From: Sipunculus nudus
Lineage: Eukaryota > Annelida > Sipuncula > Golfingiida > Sipunculidae
Direction: 5' to 3'
Assembly: GCA_026874595.1 (NCBI GenBank)
Contig: CM049308.1
Location: 46,135,327-46,199,326, forward strand
DNA length: 64,000 bases
Part shown: piece after piece, positions 37,508-48,167 of the stretch
Numbering within the stretch: position 1 is the stretch's first letter
Layout of the letters: the number at the start of each line of letters is the position of its first letter
Notes under the pieces: model-generated
What the model saw: the letters and a program-made list of their open reading frames with translations, nothing else
The model's database searches: none
What the model was told of the DNA's origin: nothing
Program-made: the position numbers and the translations under genes

Positions 37508-37756
37508 TTACACAATTAACAGCAGTAACATTATGTACAACATCTGATGTTCTATGTTAACATGGCACAGTTGTTTTTTCTGGTGCCTATCTGGTGTTAA
37601 CAGTATGTAATTTAAATCACTGACTTTCTTGTCAACAATGTTAGAACCAAAATACCTAGCTTGCAGAGGTCTGCCAGGGATAGGTAGTAAGGCAAGGACC
37701 TTTTCACCAGGCTCAAACGTCCTGCTTACAGGGTGCTTGTCATACTTTGCCCCCAT
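37508..37756 (-). pseudogene. Integrase C-terminal domain (Gmr1-type element)
   Basis: It encodes the FEPGEKVLALLPIPGRPLQARYFG segment (in two adjacent pieces) that is typical of the beta-barrel C-terminal region of integrases of this group, followed by NYILLTPDRHQKKQLCHVN. It lies between the integrase core and RT. Confidence 0.75.
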
Positions 37757-38029
37757 TTTACTTTGTGCAGATTTTAGATTAGACCTTGCAATCTCACAAG
37801 CATTGTGTTGTTTAGTGCGAAGTCTGAGACATATTGCAACAAACTAAGAGAATCAGGATTTTCACACAAAAGTTTTTCGTAAAGCAGTTTCAATGGACCG
37901 TGAACTCAGTGTCCGAAAACTAGTTCAAAGGGACTGAAACCCAAGGACTCTTGAAAGGATTCTTTGACAGCAAACAGCAATAGGTTGGATTCCTTCATCC
38001 CAGTCTTTCTAGGGTCATAACAATAAGTC

Positions 38030-38621
38030 TTAATCATGTTTTTTAATGTTTGGTGAAAAACGCTCGAGGGCATCCTGACTTTCAGGATGGTATGGCGAAG
38101 AGCTGTACTGTTTTATACCAAGCTCAAGCATAACTTGCTGGAATATGCAAGACCCTTGCATAAGACCCTTGGTCAGACTGGACAGATTTTGGTAATCCAA
38201 AAGTTGTAAAAAAAACTTGGTCAGAGCCTTGACAACACTTTTGACATTAATTTTGCGCAATGGTATTGCCTCAGGGAACCTGGTAGATGCGCACATAATT
38301 GTCAGCAAGTATTCATGTCCAGATTTTGTTTTGGGCAGTGGTCCAACACAATCAACAATATGCCTACTAAATGGTTTCTCGAATGCAGGAATAGGCTTAA
38401 GTGGGGCTTTAGGAGGATTCTTATTGCCTGAGGTTAGGCCAATAGAAGTGTGTACTAACTTTCTGATAAGTTTTATTTATACCTAAATGGCCAGACAAAG
38501 GAGCCTCATGTGCCATGCTTAGAACTTCTTTGCGAAAGATTATGGGCATTACTATTTGATGTTTGATGGCCCACTCATCATCAGCGCATACATCAGGTGG
38601 TCGCCATTTACGCATAAGCAC
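38030..38621 (-). pseudogene. Integrase zinc region and catalytic core (Gmr1-type element)
   Basis: 38621-38421 is the HHCC zinc region (AHEAPLSGHLGINKTYQKV then HFYWPNLRQ). After a frame change the core has a first Asp in HIVDCVGPLP (near 38365), TRFPEAIPL, a second Asp only in a shifted frame (SDQGS near 38175), and a Glu in the ALERF segment. Several frameshifts. Integrase clearly precedes RT on the same strand. Confidence 0.82.
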
Positions 38622-38700
38622 TCAATGTTTGACATCGAAACAAACTGGGTTCTGTGACAGTTCATCTTTAAAAACTGCCCTGGGAAACACACATGAAATA

Positions 38701-39266
38701 TCACGGTCCTTGTGCTGTCTGCGATAAGTTCTGACCTTGAAAATGCTGCATCCTGTACGGGCGAGTCCTTAGATGAGCCACTAGTGACTCCCAGAGTGTT
38801 ATTGTCTGGACCTTTTTCCTCATGTGTGTTTTCTTGGCCATAGATCTTGTTACAGCAGATGAAGGATACAAACCAGGAATTTCCTGACTTTCAGGATCAG
38901 TTTCCTGATTAAGTGACGGCTTTTCTGTCACTATTGGTACAGGCTGTACTTTGTCACCTGCAACATCATGCCTAGCAGCAACTGAATTCCCTTAAAAGGT
39001 AAAGTAGTTCTTATGCCAACAGTAAAATTCCCAGAAATCAAATCTGAATTTAAATGTGTACTGTGAAGCAGAACTGAAGTGTGCTTGTCTGAAAACACAC
39101 CATTAACAAGTGCGTGTGCACCAGTAAAAGACCTATTAGAAAATGGCAAAGTGTTTGCTAAAATAAGAGTTTGGCCTGAACCATTGTCCCTCAAAATTCT
39201 TATAGGGGTAGAATCTGAAAAATCACTTGAAAGTGATAAAAAAACCGTCATGTATGAATGGCTCAA
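38701..39266 (-). pseudogene. Protease and linker (Gmr1-type element)
   Basis: 39266-38931 has a retropepsin-type active site with the motif RILRDNGSGQTLIL (Asp-Asn-Gly where Asp-Thr/Ser-Gly is usual), then VLLHSTHLNSDLISG and the LLLGMM flap-like end. 38931-38701 is a Ser/Glu-rich linker with AVTRSMAKK, the type of sequence that follows protease in these elements. It sits upstream of integrase. Confidence 0.75.
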
Positions 39267-39377
39267 ATAACTCCATTTCAGAGTCAGGAGAGGAATCTGC
39301 TACCTCAGTTTCATCCAAAAAAGAACTGACACTGACAGTGTCAGGCATAAACTCTTTTTCATAGCCATTAAAGGAAT

Positions 39378-39900
39378 CTACATCCTTATTACAATCAAAC
39401 TCTTCATGGGAGTCAACTTCTGTTTGTCATAAGAGGACCTGGCCTCATTTAAGATACTCTCGCAAGAGTCATAAAAGGACTTAGCTTTATTTAGAGGATA
39501 CTCCTCGCAGGAGTCTTGAAAGGACCCAGCCTTATTACGTTCCTCGCAAGAATCAAATGAGGTTTTTACCCCGCAAGCTACGGATTCTTCTTTGGCTTCA
39601 GACGGCACGTTGGCCTCCGTAGCATAAAACTCTTTTTTCAGAGTCAATAAAGGAGTTGTACCCCTTATTTGCATGAAAGAGACTGGCTCTTGTACTATGC
39701 TATGCATAGATTTTGAGACACAACCAGAAGGTTTACGCTATGGTTTATTTGCAAGTTTCCAGCAGTCAGGTATTAGATGACCTTTTTGCAGTAGTTATAG
39801 ATTTTCTTAGAAAATGACTGGCCTTGGTTGGATTCAGACGCAGTGGACGTGGACTGAGGTGTAGCAGTGGACTTTGCTAAACTATCAGGATTACCCCAAG
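39378..39900 (-). pseudogene. Gag end with zinc knuckle and spacer (Gmr1-type element)
   Basis: Near 39790-39760 the minus strand encodes a degraded zinc knuckle (YCKK...GHL...DCWKL, first Cys replaced by Tyr and with a frame change). 39707-39378 is a spacer with imperfect repeats of SFDSCEE/SFYDSCE-type units, three or four times. The homology stops at about 39905. Confidence 0.55.
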
Positions 39901-39905
39901 TTCCC

Positions 39906-41181
39906 CTACAGATAAAGATATAAATATTATATGATGTGCTAATGCCTAGGCTGTTTTATCTTAGATAGCCGCCTATTCTTAGTATATTTTCTACCTCATT
40001 TAACATTTCATAAAACGTATAGATAATTACAAGCATAAATAAATCCTAAAAATAATAAAACAATACAGGTAATTAAAGCCCAACTTTTAAGAATACTGAA
40101 AAGCCCGCTCATCTTTTGCAGCCCTAAAAAGTTCTAACCGAATTCTCAGGAAATTCTACATAAAAGTACAGTAACTTCAGGTTGTATCTCTCAGTTTATG
40201 AGACAAACTAATATATTCCTTTTTTTCTTCATAATTCCATAAAAATACCCGTATCTTTCATAAGACATTTTTTATATTATATAACTGCATATATATTATC
40301 AAAAACACATTTCAAATCTTACAAATAATACATACAGCTCATATTACCATTCTAGTCACTATAAGTAAAGTAAAGGAACACTGGTGTACATAGGCACTGT
40401 ACCCTACATACACCCCAAATCCCTCCTTTGTCTTATTTGAATTCAAATCATATATGTACCTAAATTGTTTTTGCACAACCTTGCCCTGTGACTCTTTGAA
40501 CTGTACCCCTATGTGATACCGCTTCTCTCTGTCAGCCAAGCAGGCTTACATAATCCCACTACATAACACCAGACCCTACAGCCTCCTGGGCTTATCCAAA
40601 TATCACAGCCACATGCACCTGCCCGAGATTAATCCCTCAAGCATATACATTTACCTCCGTGAGATAAGCAATTTCTAAATCCCTCAACACTGTGGGTCGT
40701 TAGTAATTAATCACAGCCTGACTGATCTTACCAACAGACACACCTCACACCCTTTGCCTTTGGTATAATTAAGCACACACACTATTTCAATTAAGACAGT
40801 TGTGCACTTACTCATAAACCATTTTCTCCAGCTGTTTTACTTGGCAGCCAATAGCCCCATACTATATACATATCCTTGACTGTAATGATTAATTGATCTA
40901 ATAATCTGTTCCTAGGTAAGCGTTACACTATATCTTATTTCAATACACAGTCCTTTTCCATACTGATTATACACCCCTCCCCTTCCCTCCTAGACCAATG
41001 CCCTGTCGTGGGACATTCTTTATTTATTTCTTTCTTTTCTTCTGCGACTAGAAATCTTTACCAAGTCCCCCCCCCCCCCCAACCCCAACTTACCTACAAA
41101 CATCAAACAAAGTCACCACATTTGACAACACATTTTAACACCTACAGGTAATTAAATAATTAATTACCCTTGCCACATTTC
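39906..41181. other. Interval without a gene; leader of element D expected here
   Basis: No ORF with a domain. It is AT-rich and has a poly-C run at about 41069-41082. A 5' LTR and primer-binding site of element D would be expected here, but no sequence matching the region after env (47936-48900) was found, so the 5' LTR seems to be missing or too diverged. Confidence 0.5.
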
Positions 41182-42483
41182 ATGAGTGACTCTGATCACC
41201 ATATACCTACTGACAGTGACGACTCTGATTCATACACTACTAGTCTAGATGAGACTACGGCGTTAAATCTCTCTCGAGAATTTAACTGCCTACATATAAC
41301 AGAACACAACATGACGAGCACAACTGAACAACTCACTCTAGCATTACAAGAGTCCACTAACACAAACAAACTTGTCTCTCTCCAATCTAACCTTGAGAGA
41401 ACAATATGCAGAGTAGGCCAGTGTGCCTGCAGTAACCCAAGACAGATCAGGCATTATACAGATCAGATCAAACAGGCGGCTATCGACCTGGGAAATGACG
41501 ATAATCTTGTGAAGTCAGTGATTCGGTCCACTCTAGTGGGTAGAGTCTCCAGATCTGTGGAATGTTTCTTGGCCAGAAAAACAACAACAGACAGTGAGGG
41601 CAAGTTTGCCCAAAATATCACTTGGCAGGAAATCATTCAACATATAAAATTTACCTTCCTGCCACCTGATGACAATGACTATCTAAAACATAGACTGACC
41701 AAATTCCGACAGAGGCCAAATGTGACACTGGAGGAGCACAATGACACATTTATACAAATGGTTGTCGACCTGTATGGCTCTAGCCCTCCTGCAGAGAAAA
41801 ATAAAGAAATTGTTGAGCATTATGCTCGCAGTCTAAGCAGTGCTGTTACTGCAAGGGCAGTCATAAAATGTCAAGCCATAGACCAGGCAATGCAAACAGC
41901 TAGAAACATGCTGCATGATGATCCTGCTTTCGAAAAATTGGGGAGAGACACTGACACAAGAGAAGAAACCCCCATGGAAATAGATCTGATAAACAAACGC
42001 TTCCAAATTTTTAGCATCAGGAAGACACAAAATAGACAATACACTAACGCTAGACAGTCACAGAATAAAAGACCAGACTGCAGCTTTTGCTCCAAACTGG
42101 GTCACAAACGGAGCCAGTGCTATGCCCTCAAGAGAATAAATTCACAGGGCCAAGAAGCCCCACGGGCCCCTCAGAACCCCACTTGGGCTAGAAACCCGCC
42201 ACACCATATGTACAGACACAACCACAGCACAATACACAATTACCATCACGACAAACAAATGGACCCAGAGGGAGCTACACTGATCAGTATGGGCGGCAGA
42301 TTGAACCCATGGTCAGTCAGGTACAGCAGTCTAATGTACAAATTCACGCTGTGCAACCATAGGAGCAGAAATACCCTGACCCTCCTCAAGATATTCTGCA
42401 TGAGGGATACACATACAGCCTTAATCGATCAGGCGAACAGTCCCCAAATCATTTATACTTGTGAAAGCCGCATCACAGTATAA
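41182..42483 (+). CDS. Gag (element D, env-bearing Gypsy-like element)
   Basis: A long ORF of 434 codons from the ATG at 41182, the first in frame and preceded by CTTGCCACATTTC. It would form the capsid of the element. The N-terminus is Ser/Asp/Thr-rich. The middle (about residues 130-260) has the helical capsid layout with FRQRPNVTLEEHNDTF and AEKNKEIVEHYARSL. A CCHC zinc knuckle (CSFCSKLGHKRSQC) is encoded at 42079-42120. After about 42290 the frame probably drifts, because the predicted protein loses similarity to a gag end. It overlaps the protease frame by about 23 bases. It is the only long intact ORF of this element. Confidence 0.75.
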   Translation: MSDSDHHIPTDSDDSDSYTTSLDETTALNLSREFNCLHITEHNMTSTTEQLTLALQESTNTNKLVSLQSNLERTICRVGQCACSNPRQIRHYTDQIKQAAIDLGNDDNLVKSVIRSTLVGRVSRSVECFLARKTTTDSEGKFAQNITWQEIIQHIKFTFLPPDDNDYLKHRLTKFRQRPNVTLEEHNDTFIQMVVDLYGSSPPAEKNKEIVEHYARSLSSAVTARAVIKCQAIDQAMQTARNMLHDDPAFEKLGRDTDTREETPMEIDLINKRFQIFSIRKTQNRQYTNARQSQNKRPDCSFCSKLGHKRSQCYALKRINSQGQEAPRAPQNPTWARNPPHHMYRHNHSTIHNYHHDKQMDPEGATLISMGGRLNPWSVRYSSLMYKFTLCNHRSRNTLTLLKIFCMRDTHTALIDQANSPQIIYTCESRITV

Positions 42484-42853
42484 ACACGGACGCCCCTTCA
42501 TTAGACTACAATATGCCCAAGCAAGCTTAGAAGCTCTCATTGATACTGGGGCGGCTGTTTCGTTGATGCGGCATGACACCTTTATGGAATTAAATAAAAT
42601 AAATAAAAACTTCACCCTCAATGTCCCTCCCCATGGCCTGCAGTCAGTCACAGGTAACAAACTCGTCGTTACTGGCGTAACCTTCATGCAATTCCTGCAT
42701 CCTGACACTGCACTACGCCTCTTTGTGGTACCAGATTTTCCACATGACATTATTTTAGGGTGTGATGTCCTGAATAGGGGACATGCTACACTTGACCTTA
42801 AACAAAATATATTAACATGGTACAAACGCATGTTCAAGGTCAAACACGAATAA
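42461..42853 (+). pseudogene. Protease (element D)
   Basis: A retropepsin with active site ALIDTGAAVSLM (near 42538-42570) and the second motif DIILGCDVL (near 42750-42775), normal spacing of about 70 residues. The frame opens without an ATG and overlaps the end of gag, so expression by frameshifting from gag is plausible. Domain complete by eye; the following pol is broken. Confidence 0.85.
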
Positions 42854-42960
42854 ATGGGAACACCATCTAAAATCTTCATCACACGGCCATGTTATGCTGA
42901 TGCAGACCTGGATCATCACTTAGACAGTTCAGTGACGTATTCGCCTCATCTGAGGAAAAA

Positions 42961-43660
42961 ATGTCTATTTCAAGTCTGCCGCCTCTAAAAGTCAGATCAA
43001 ATGGAATCACATCCCTTCCCCCATATAGGGTTCCCCTGGCAAAGAAAACGGTGCGCGAACAAGAAGTACGAAGACTACTTAAAGAAGGAATAATTAGACC
43101 CAGTAGGTCACCCTATAGTAGTACTGTGTCCCTTGTAAACAAACTGGATGATTCGGTGCGACTGGTAGTCGACTACCGGAAGGACATTCTGATAATTCAG
43201 GCAGACAAGTTCCCTCTCCCACGCTTGGCTGACACTTTTGATGACTTACAGGGAGCCAAGGTTTTTCCACCCTCGATTTGAAGTCAGGGTACCATCAATT
43301 AGCTATGCACCCGGACAGCATACCCCGGACAGCAATGGCGACACCTAGTGGACTATATGAGTTTGTCCGATGCCCATTCGGGCTCTCAGTAGCGCCCTCT
43401 GTATTCCAAAGAGCTATAAGCTGGGCCCTTAAAGAGGCTCTGCTAGACAATTGTGCCCGTGTCTTTATAGATGACATTGTTGTTTTTAGTAAAAGCAGAG
43501 AGGAACATGTCCAACACTTGTAAAAGATATTTCGTTGCCTTAAACAATACATCCTTAAACTCAAGGCCTCAAAATGCAATTTTGCAAAACCAGCAGTAAA
43601 ACTGCTAGGCCACATCATATAAGCAGAAGGGAAGCTGCCTGACCCCGAAAAGACTGAAGC
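42961..43660 (+). pseudogene. Reverse transcriptase (element D)
   Basis: 42961-43281 holds the fingers (EGIIRPSRSPYSS, RLVVDYRK, FPLPRLAD). A frameshift near 43270 leads to 43278-43523 with the LDLKSGYHQLAMHP palm motif, CPFGLSVAPSVFQRA and the catalytic FIDDIVVFS, where Phe stands in place of Tyr/Val. In-frame TAA stops at 43521 and about 43619 interrupt the thumb. The protease lies ~110 bp upstream. Confidence 0.88.
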
Positions 43661-43670
43661 CATAAGAAAC

Positions 43671-44461
43671 ATGGGTGCACTCAAAAATGTTAGGGGTGTC
43701 CGCAGTCTGCTAAGCAGCTGTGGGTTTTACAGGCAATTTGTAAAAAACTATGCCGAAATTGCAGCCCCGCTGTTGGCACTGACAAAGAAACATGCTAAGT
43801 TTCACTTGGGACTAAAGCAAAAAATGAAAGACCTGCTAGTTTTACCTCAGCTAATGGCCTACCCAGACCCTGCAAAGCCATATCACCTATACACCGAGGC
43901 TTCAAATGTAGCAGTAGGTGCTGTCCTAGTCCAACTAGACGAGAATAACACAAAGAGAGTTATTGAGTATGTGTCACACACACTTAACCCAGCCCAGAGT
44001 AATTACTCAACCATAGAGCGTGAAGGTCTAGCTGTCATGGTGGCACTGACAAAGCTTAGGCATTACCTGCTTGGTAGCGAGTTCACATTCTATACTGGCC
44101 ACAGACCTTTACAATGTTTGTTTACCTCCAAAATAAACAACACAAGGGTACAGCGCTGGGCACTTACACTGCAGAGTTCAACCCGAAAATTGTGTATAAG
44201 AAAGGCTCCTTGAACATAAAGGCAGATATGTTATCAAGATTGCAAAATTCAAAGCAGATACCACCAGTGCCGGAGCCACCAGTCATCGCTTGTGTCTTCC
44301 CAGGAGCAGTAGATTTGGTGGACCTGGAGGAGGATAGTGAAGCTGAGGATTTAATTCCAGTTACAGCACGTAATGTTTATGATGACATAGACCTTGACGC
44401 CATTGTTGAAGCCCAAACACTACATTTCCCACTCCTGAAAAAAACAAGCTCAAAGGGGTGA
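43671..44461 (+). pseudogene. RNase H and connection (element D)
   Basis: 43671-44213 has the SSCGFYRQFVKNYAEIAAPL link and RNase H. Two catalytic positions look altered: YTEAS for the usual YTDAS, and FYTGHRPL for TDHKPL. The conserved Glu in STIEREGLAVMVAL remains. A frame change near 44150 leads to 44114-44461, with IVYKKGSLNIKADMLSRL, the usual end of RNase H, and an acidic linker. Confidence 0.85.
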
Positions 44462-44530
44462 CCCATATCTCACACTGATTGATGGAGCCCTCTATAACTT
44501 ACGAATGCCCCACAAGAGGGCGCCACAGTT

Positions 44531-45618
44531 ATGCCACCACCCTACCCAGGAGAAAGTAATAAAAAATGCGCACCTTCAATTAGGTCATCTAGGGATGATC
44601 AAAACCACGATAGAGTAAATGAGGCTTACATGTGTCCTGAATTAAAAAAAAAGGTTCAACGCGTCATTCATAACTGTCCAAACTGTGCCTTACAAAAAGT
44701 ACCTAAAGACAAAGTAGCTATTCAGAAAATGCCCGTTCCCACACAATGCTTCCAGTTTATCTCATGTGACCTTATAGGCCCATTTATTGTAAGTGTGAAT
44801 GGCAATAGATATGTTCTTACAGTCATGGAACACCTCAGTTCATTCTTAGACGTCTTCCCCATCCCAGATAAAATATGCAAATCTGTATGGACAGCTCTGC
44901 ACCAGCAATACCTTGCTCGCTACGGCACACCTAAAACCATCCTTACAGATAATGGCCTGGACTGGAATTTAATGCCAGAGCATGGGAACAATATCTTAAT
45001 GAATTGGGCATCGAGCACAGAAGATCCACTGCTTATCACCCACAATCAAATGGAAAAATTGAGAGAGTCAATCGGACAGTAAAGGAACTCCTGTCCAGGA
45101 TACTTGCAAATAACCCTGAACAATAGGAATCTGCCCTCAGTGATGTACAATTGGCTCACAACAGTTCCCATAATGAAGCTACAAGTAATAGCCCATACTT
45201 TGTGGTATTTGGGAGACATCCAAATGCTCCATTACGCCACATCAATCCAAATGTTGCTTACACATTAACTGACAGAATACAGAGGATGCACAGCATCTGG
45301 CTTGAGACTCAAGCCCACATTCAAGCTAGCCGCATACCAGACAGACTGAGGTCTGAACAGAAAGCTTCTGCACCAGAAATGGCAGACAGTACCCCAGTTA
45401 TACTAAAAGCAGAGAACCCTCTTACTTTTAGTGCTAAATGTGACCCCAACTGGGTGATCACACAGCAGCGAAACACTACCTGTCACATCAAGAATCAACA
45501 AACTGGTGCAACAAAGAAAGTGCATCGCTCAAAAATTGCACATGCTCCAATCAATGCTGACTGGACCATGATCAACACAAAAAGGCCATCCCACAAACAT
45601 CACATTCGCAAAGATTAA
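44531..45618 (+). pseudogene. Integrase (element D)
   Basis: 44531-45082 carries the second half of the zinc region (NCPNCALQKV) and the core with Asp in FISCDLIGPF, VFPIPDK, and Asp in TILTDNGLDW. The Glu region (MEKLRES) follows after a frame change. A TAG near 45124 separates it from 45151-45618, which has the SHNEATSNSPYFVVFG segment and a basic C-terminal domain. Near the start, the HH part of the zinc region is degraded. Confidence 0.85.
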
Positions 45619-45652
45619 AAAAATCCCTGTTCTGACCCAGCAAACAGACAGA

Positions 45653-46123
45653 TTGCAAAGAAAAGGCAGACTTTCCGCTAAGCGCCCTGGTAACATACGT
45701 TCAACTAATCCTTTCACCTGGAATGGTGAAACACCGAACTGTTACGAATGTGCACGAGCCGGTCATGTCGCGGATGACTGCGACGTTAGATTATACAGGG
45801 TTCAACAGGGAGATTACTCAGGCATTCCCCCAAAATCTCTAAATAGAATTCGGGCCCGGCTGAATAGGTCTAGCAAAGGTAAATCTCCCCTAGATAAACT
45901 GTGCCCATCAAGGAATAAAAAAAGCCCTACACACATCAATGATGAACCTGTAGCAGGCCCATCACAGGCTTATATTCATAAGCCCACAGTTCTTAGACGT
46001 AGTAGCAGGAATACTAGAAAACTAAACTACACACGCCTTCATGAACAAGGCTATGAACATGACTACAAGAAAACCTTACCTATCAAATCTTACATATTTT
46101 CAGATTGTGGGAGACACTGTTAA
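45653..46123 (+). CDS. Extra CCHC zinc-knuckle ORF between integrase and env (element D)
   Basis: A 156-codon ORF, 35 bp after the integrase stop, encodes a second CCHC zinc knuckle (CYECARAGHVADDC, 45740-45781), distinct from that in gag. Around it are many Arg/Lys, Ser and Pro residues, and an SSRNTRKLNYTR stretch near the end. The start could be earlier in the same frame or spliced. Gypsy elements usually have no nucleocapsid-type knuckle here, so it may be a separate accessory RNA- or DNA-binding protein, or a C-terminal extension of pol. It overlaps the first frame of env by a few tens of bases. Confidence 0.55.
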   Translation: MQRKGRLSAKRPGNIRSTNPFTWNGETPNCYECARAGHVADDCDVRLYRVQQGDYSGIPPKSLNRIRARLNRSSKGKSPLDKLCPSRNKKSPTHINDEPVAGPSQAYIHKPTVLRRSSRNTRKLNYTRLHEQGYEHDYKKTLPIKSYIFSDCGRHC

Positions 46124-46157
46124 CAAAAAGAAGGTCAATATTAAATACGCATCAAAC

Positions 46158-47935
46158 ATGGCACCCCCTGTCCCCGTGTTGGTTTGGCTGTGTCTTCTGT
46201 GCTACTCCCAAGCTGCACATTCAGGTAATGTCTCAACACTTTTCAACTTTACACCCATAAGACATGGTATTGTTGTCCATGAACAAGGGGAATGTTTCCA
46301 TAAGAAAGGTTCATGGTCACTGTTGGTTTTTTCTCCGCATCGAACCCTACATAGCAACGTCTTGTAAACTCTGTTGACGTTTAATGCTTCCAACCAACGG
46401 GCTAAAACATATCACCGTTCATGTCCTCTCTGGACACGGAAAATCAATAGGCTAATAAAGTATCTGCAAAACCATGACGCCTCACATAGAGAAAAACGAG
46501 GGCTGTTAGATTTTGTGGGGAATTCTCAAAATCCCTATTTGGAATAGCAACACAAAAAGATTTGGAAACTTTCAGAAAGGCATTTAAAAAATTGGCTAAG
46601 TCACAAGAAGACACTATCAGTATCTCTTAGAAAATGGTCACAGCAGCTAATGAGATAACAGTAGTCGCAAATGAGCATTCAAACCAACTTACCCTACTTA
46701 ACAGTACTTTAAATCTCTGGAAAAATACATTAGAATATAACTTAAGGACATTGGCTGGCACTACAAAATTATTACAACATGCTCGGGAAATAGACTTACA
46801 CATTGATTACATGGAGGATATTTTCCAAGAATACCGGCTAGCATGTGAAGTATATAAACTAAAAAGTGCATCTGTTATGCACGGGTATATCTCTCCCGAT
46901 GTTCTCCCCATGAAATACTTAGAACCAGCCCGCAGCAAGATTTCAGCTCTTGGGTTTGGGATACCCCCACCAGGGTGGATATATAAATATGTCAAGACTC
47001 ACCTTGTATTTGCGTTAAATCTAACTTTAAAATATGCTATCAAAATTCATGTTTTCGAGAAAAACCCATACTTATGCTATAACCTCCACTCATGGCCTTT
47101 ACCTATCAAGCCAAATTTTGCTGTCACCTTTAAGATTGTGACCTCAGTCCCAATAAACATGCAGCAACAAATCTTATTCATTCCAAGAAACTGCTCAGGG
47201 TCTAGCCCTTTTCTCTGTAAGGGTACCCCGGTACTCTCAGAATCCCACTACAGGTGTGAAAAGGCAATAATCCATGGCAACCAGGCACTCAGGAAACACT
47301 GCCTGTTCAATGGGTACATTTTAATATTTCTCAGGTTTTCCGGCCATCCCCTCTACACAGTGTTCTTAGCTTTGCCGGAAAACCTTTATCACTGCACTGT
47401 ATGCACGAGCGGCCCTCAAAAGTGGCCCTGCAACCGATAGTTTATTCTATATTCCTTCACCATACATGCTTCTTATTTTACCCTTCATGGCACATTCAAG
47501 GCTTGCTAACAGAAGCTTCGATGATCGATCTTGCCAGTGCTCTCTTTCAATGTCAACCCCCATAAGAAATACAGATGTAATAACATTGAAACACCTGGCT
47601 GCCATCCCAAGCTGGCACAGCTTCAAACATTTATCCCTCATTCCACCTATGTAATCAACGAGTCTCGCATTATTTGACTTCCAGACCCATCTGACTGGTT
47701 TTCCTGGATTTCCATTATGCTCCTTATGATAGCAGGGGCTGTAGGCCTTATCATTCTTTACAAATTTAAACACATACTCCCCACATGCAGCCCAGAGGCC
47801 TGTAGCAAGCAACAACAAGACAATTCAGACAGTATTCTAGATTCCAAGCCACATCAGGACCTTCAGCCACCCCAGTCAGGGAATTTGAACCCAACGTACA
47901 CAACAGCCAGAAACTATGGACGCTTTTCCTGAATA
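46158..47935 (+). pseudogene. Envelope-like glycoprotein (element D), broken
   Basis: Third gene after pol, as in errantiviruses. From the ATG at 46158 there is a signal peptide (residues ~1-22, hydrophobic Val/Leu/Cys core). This frame stops at 46365-46367. In another frame a basic REKR cleavage-like site at 46489-46500 is followed by a hydrophobic Gly-rich stretch. The largest fragment, 46634-47440, has a heptad-like N-terminal region, several Cys and Asn-X-Ser/Thr sites. The membrane anchor and tail are at about 47711-47932. At least three frame breaks and stops (one TGA right before the anchor) make it non-functional. Confidence 0.75.
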
Positions 47936-48064
47936 CTTTTTCCAAAGTTAGTTAAGGCTTATGGCGCCACGGAATGTACTGAAAATATAAGCTTAACATC
48001 CTATGGATCTAAGGTGCACTAAAGGACTGTAAGCACAAACTCTAACGGCAAATAACCGCTTTTC

Positions 48065-48112
<48 letters not shown>

Positions 48113-48134
48113 AGGTATAGGTGTGTGTTGTATA

Positions 48135-48167
<33 letters not shown>

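Larger units (their letters stand above)
35270..39905 (-). mobile_element. Gmr1-type Ty3/Gypsy element (PR-INT-RT-RH order), 5'-truncated
   Basis: On the minus strand the order is gag zinc knuckle (~39790), Ser/Glu-rich linker, protease (39266-38931), integrase zinc region (38621-38421), integrase core (~38430-38030), integrase C-terminal region (37756-37508), RT (37423-~36730), RNase H (36711-36032), polypurine tract (35940-35928) and an LTR-like region (35270-35925). Integrase ahead of RT is the Ty1/copia order, known in Ty3/Gypsy only from the Gmr1 group. Many stops and frameshifts; the gag capsid and 5' LTR are missing. Confidence 0.85.
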
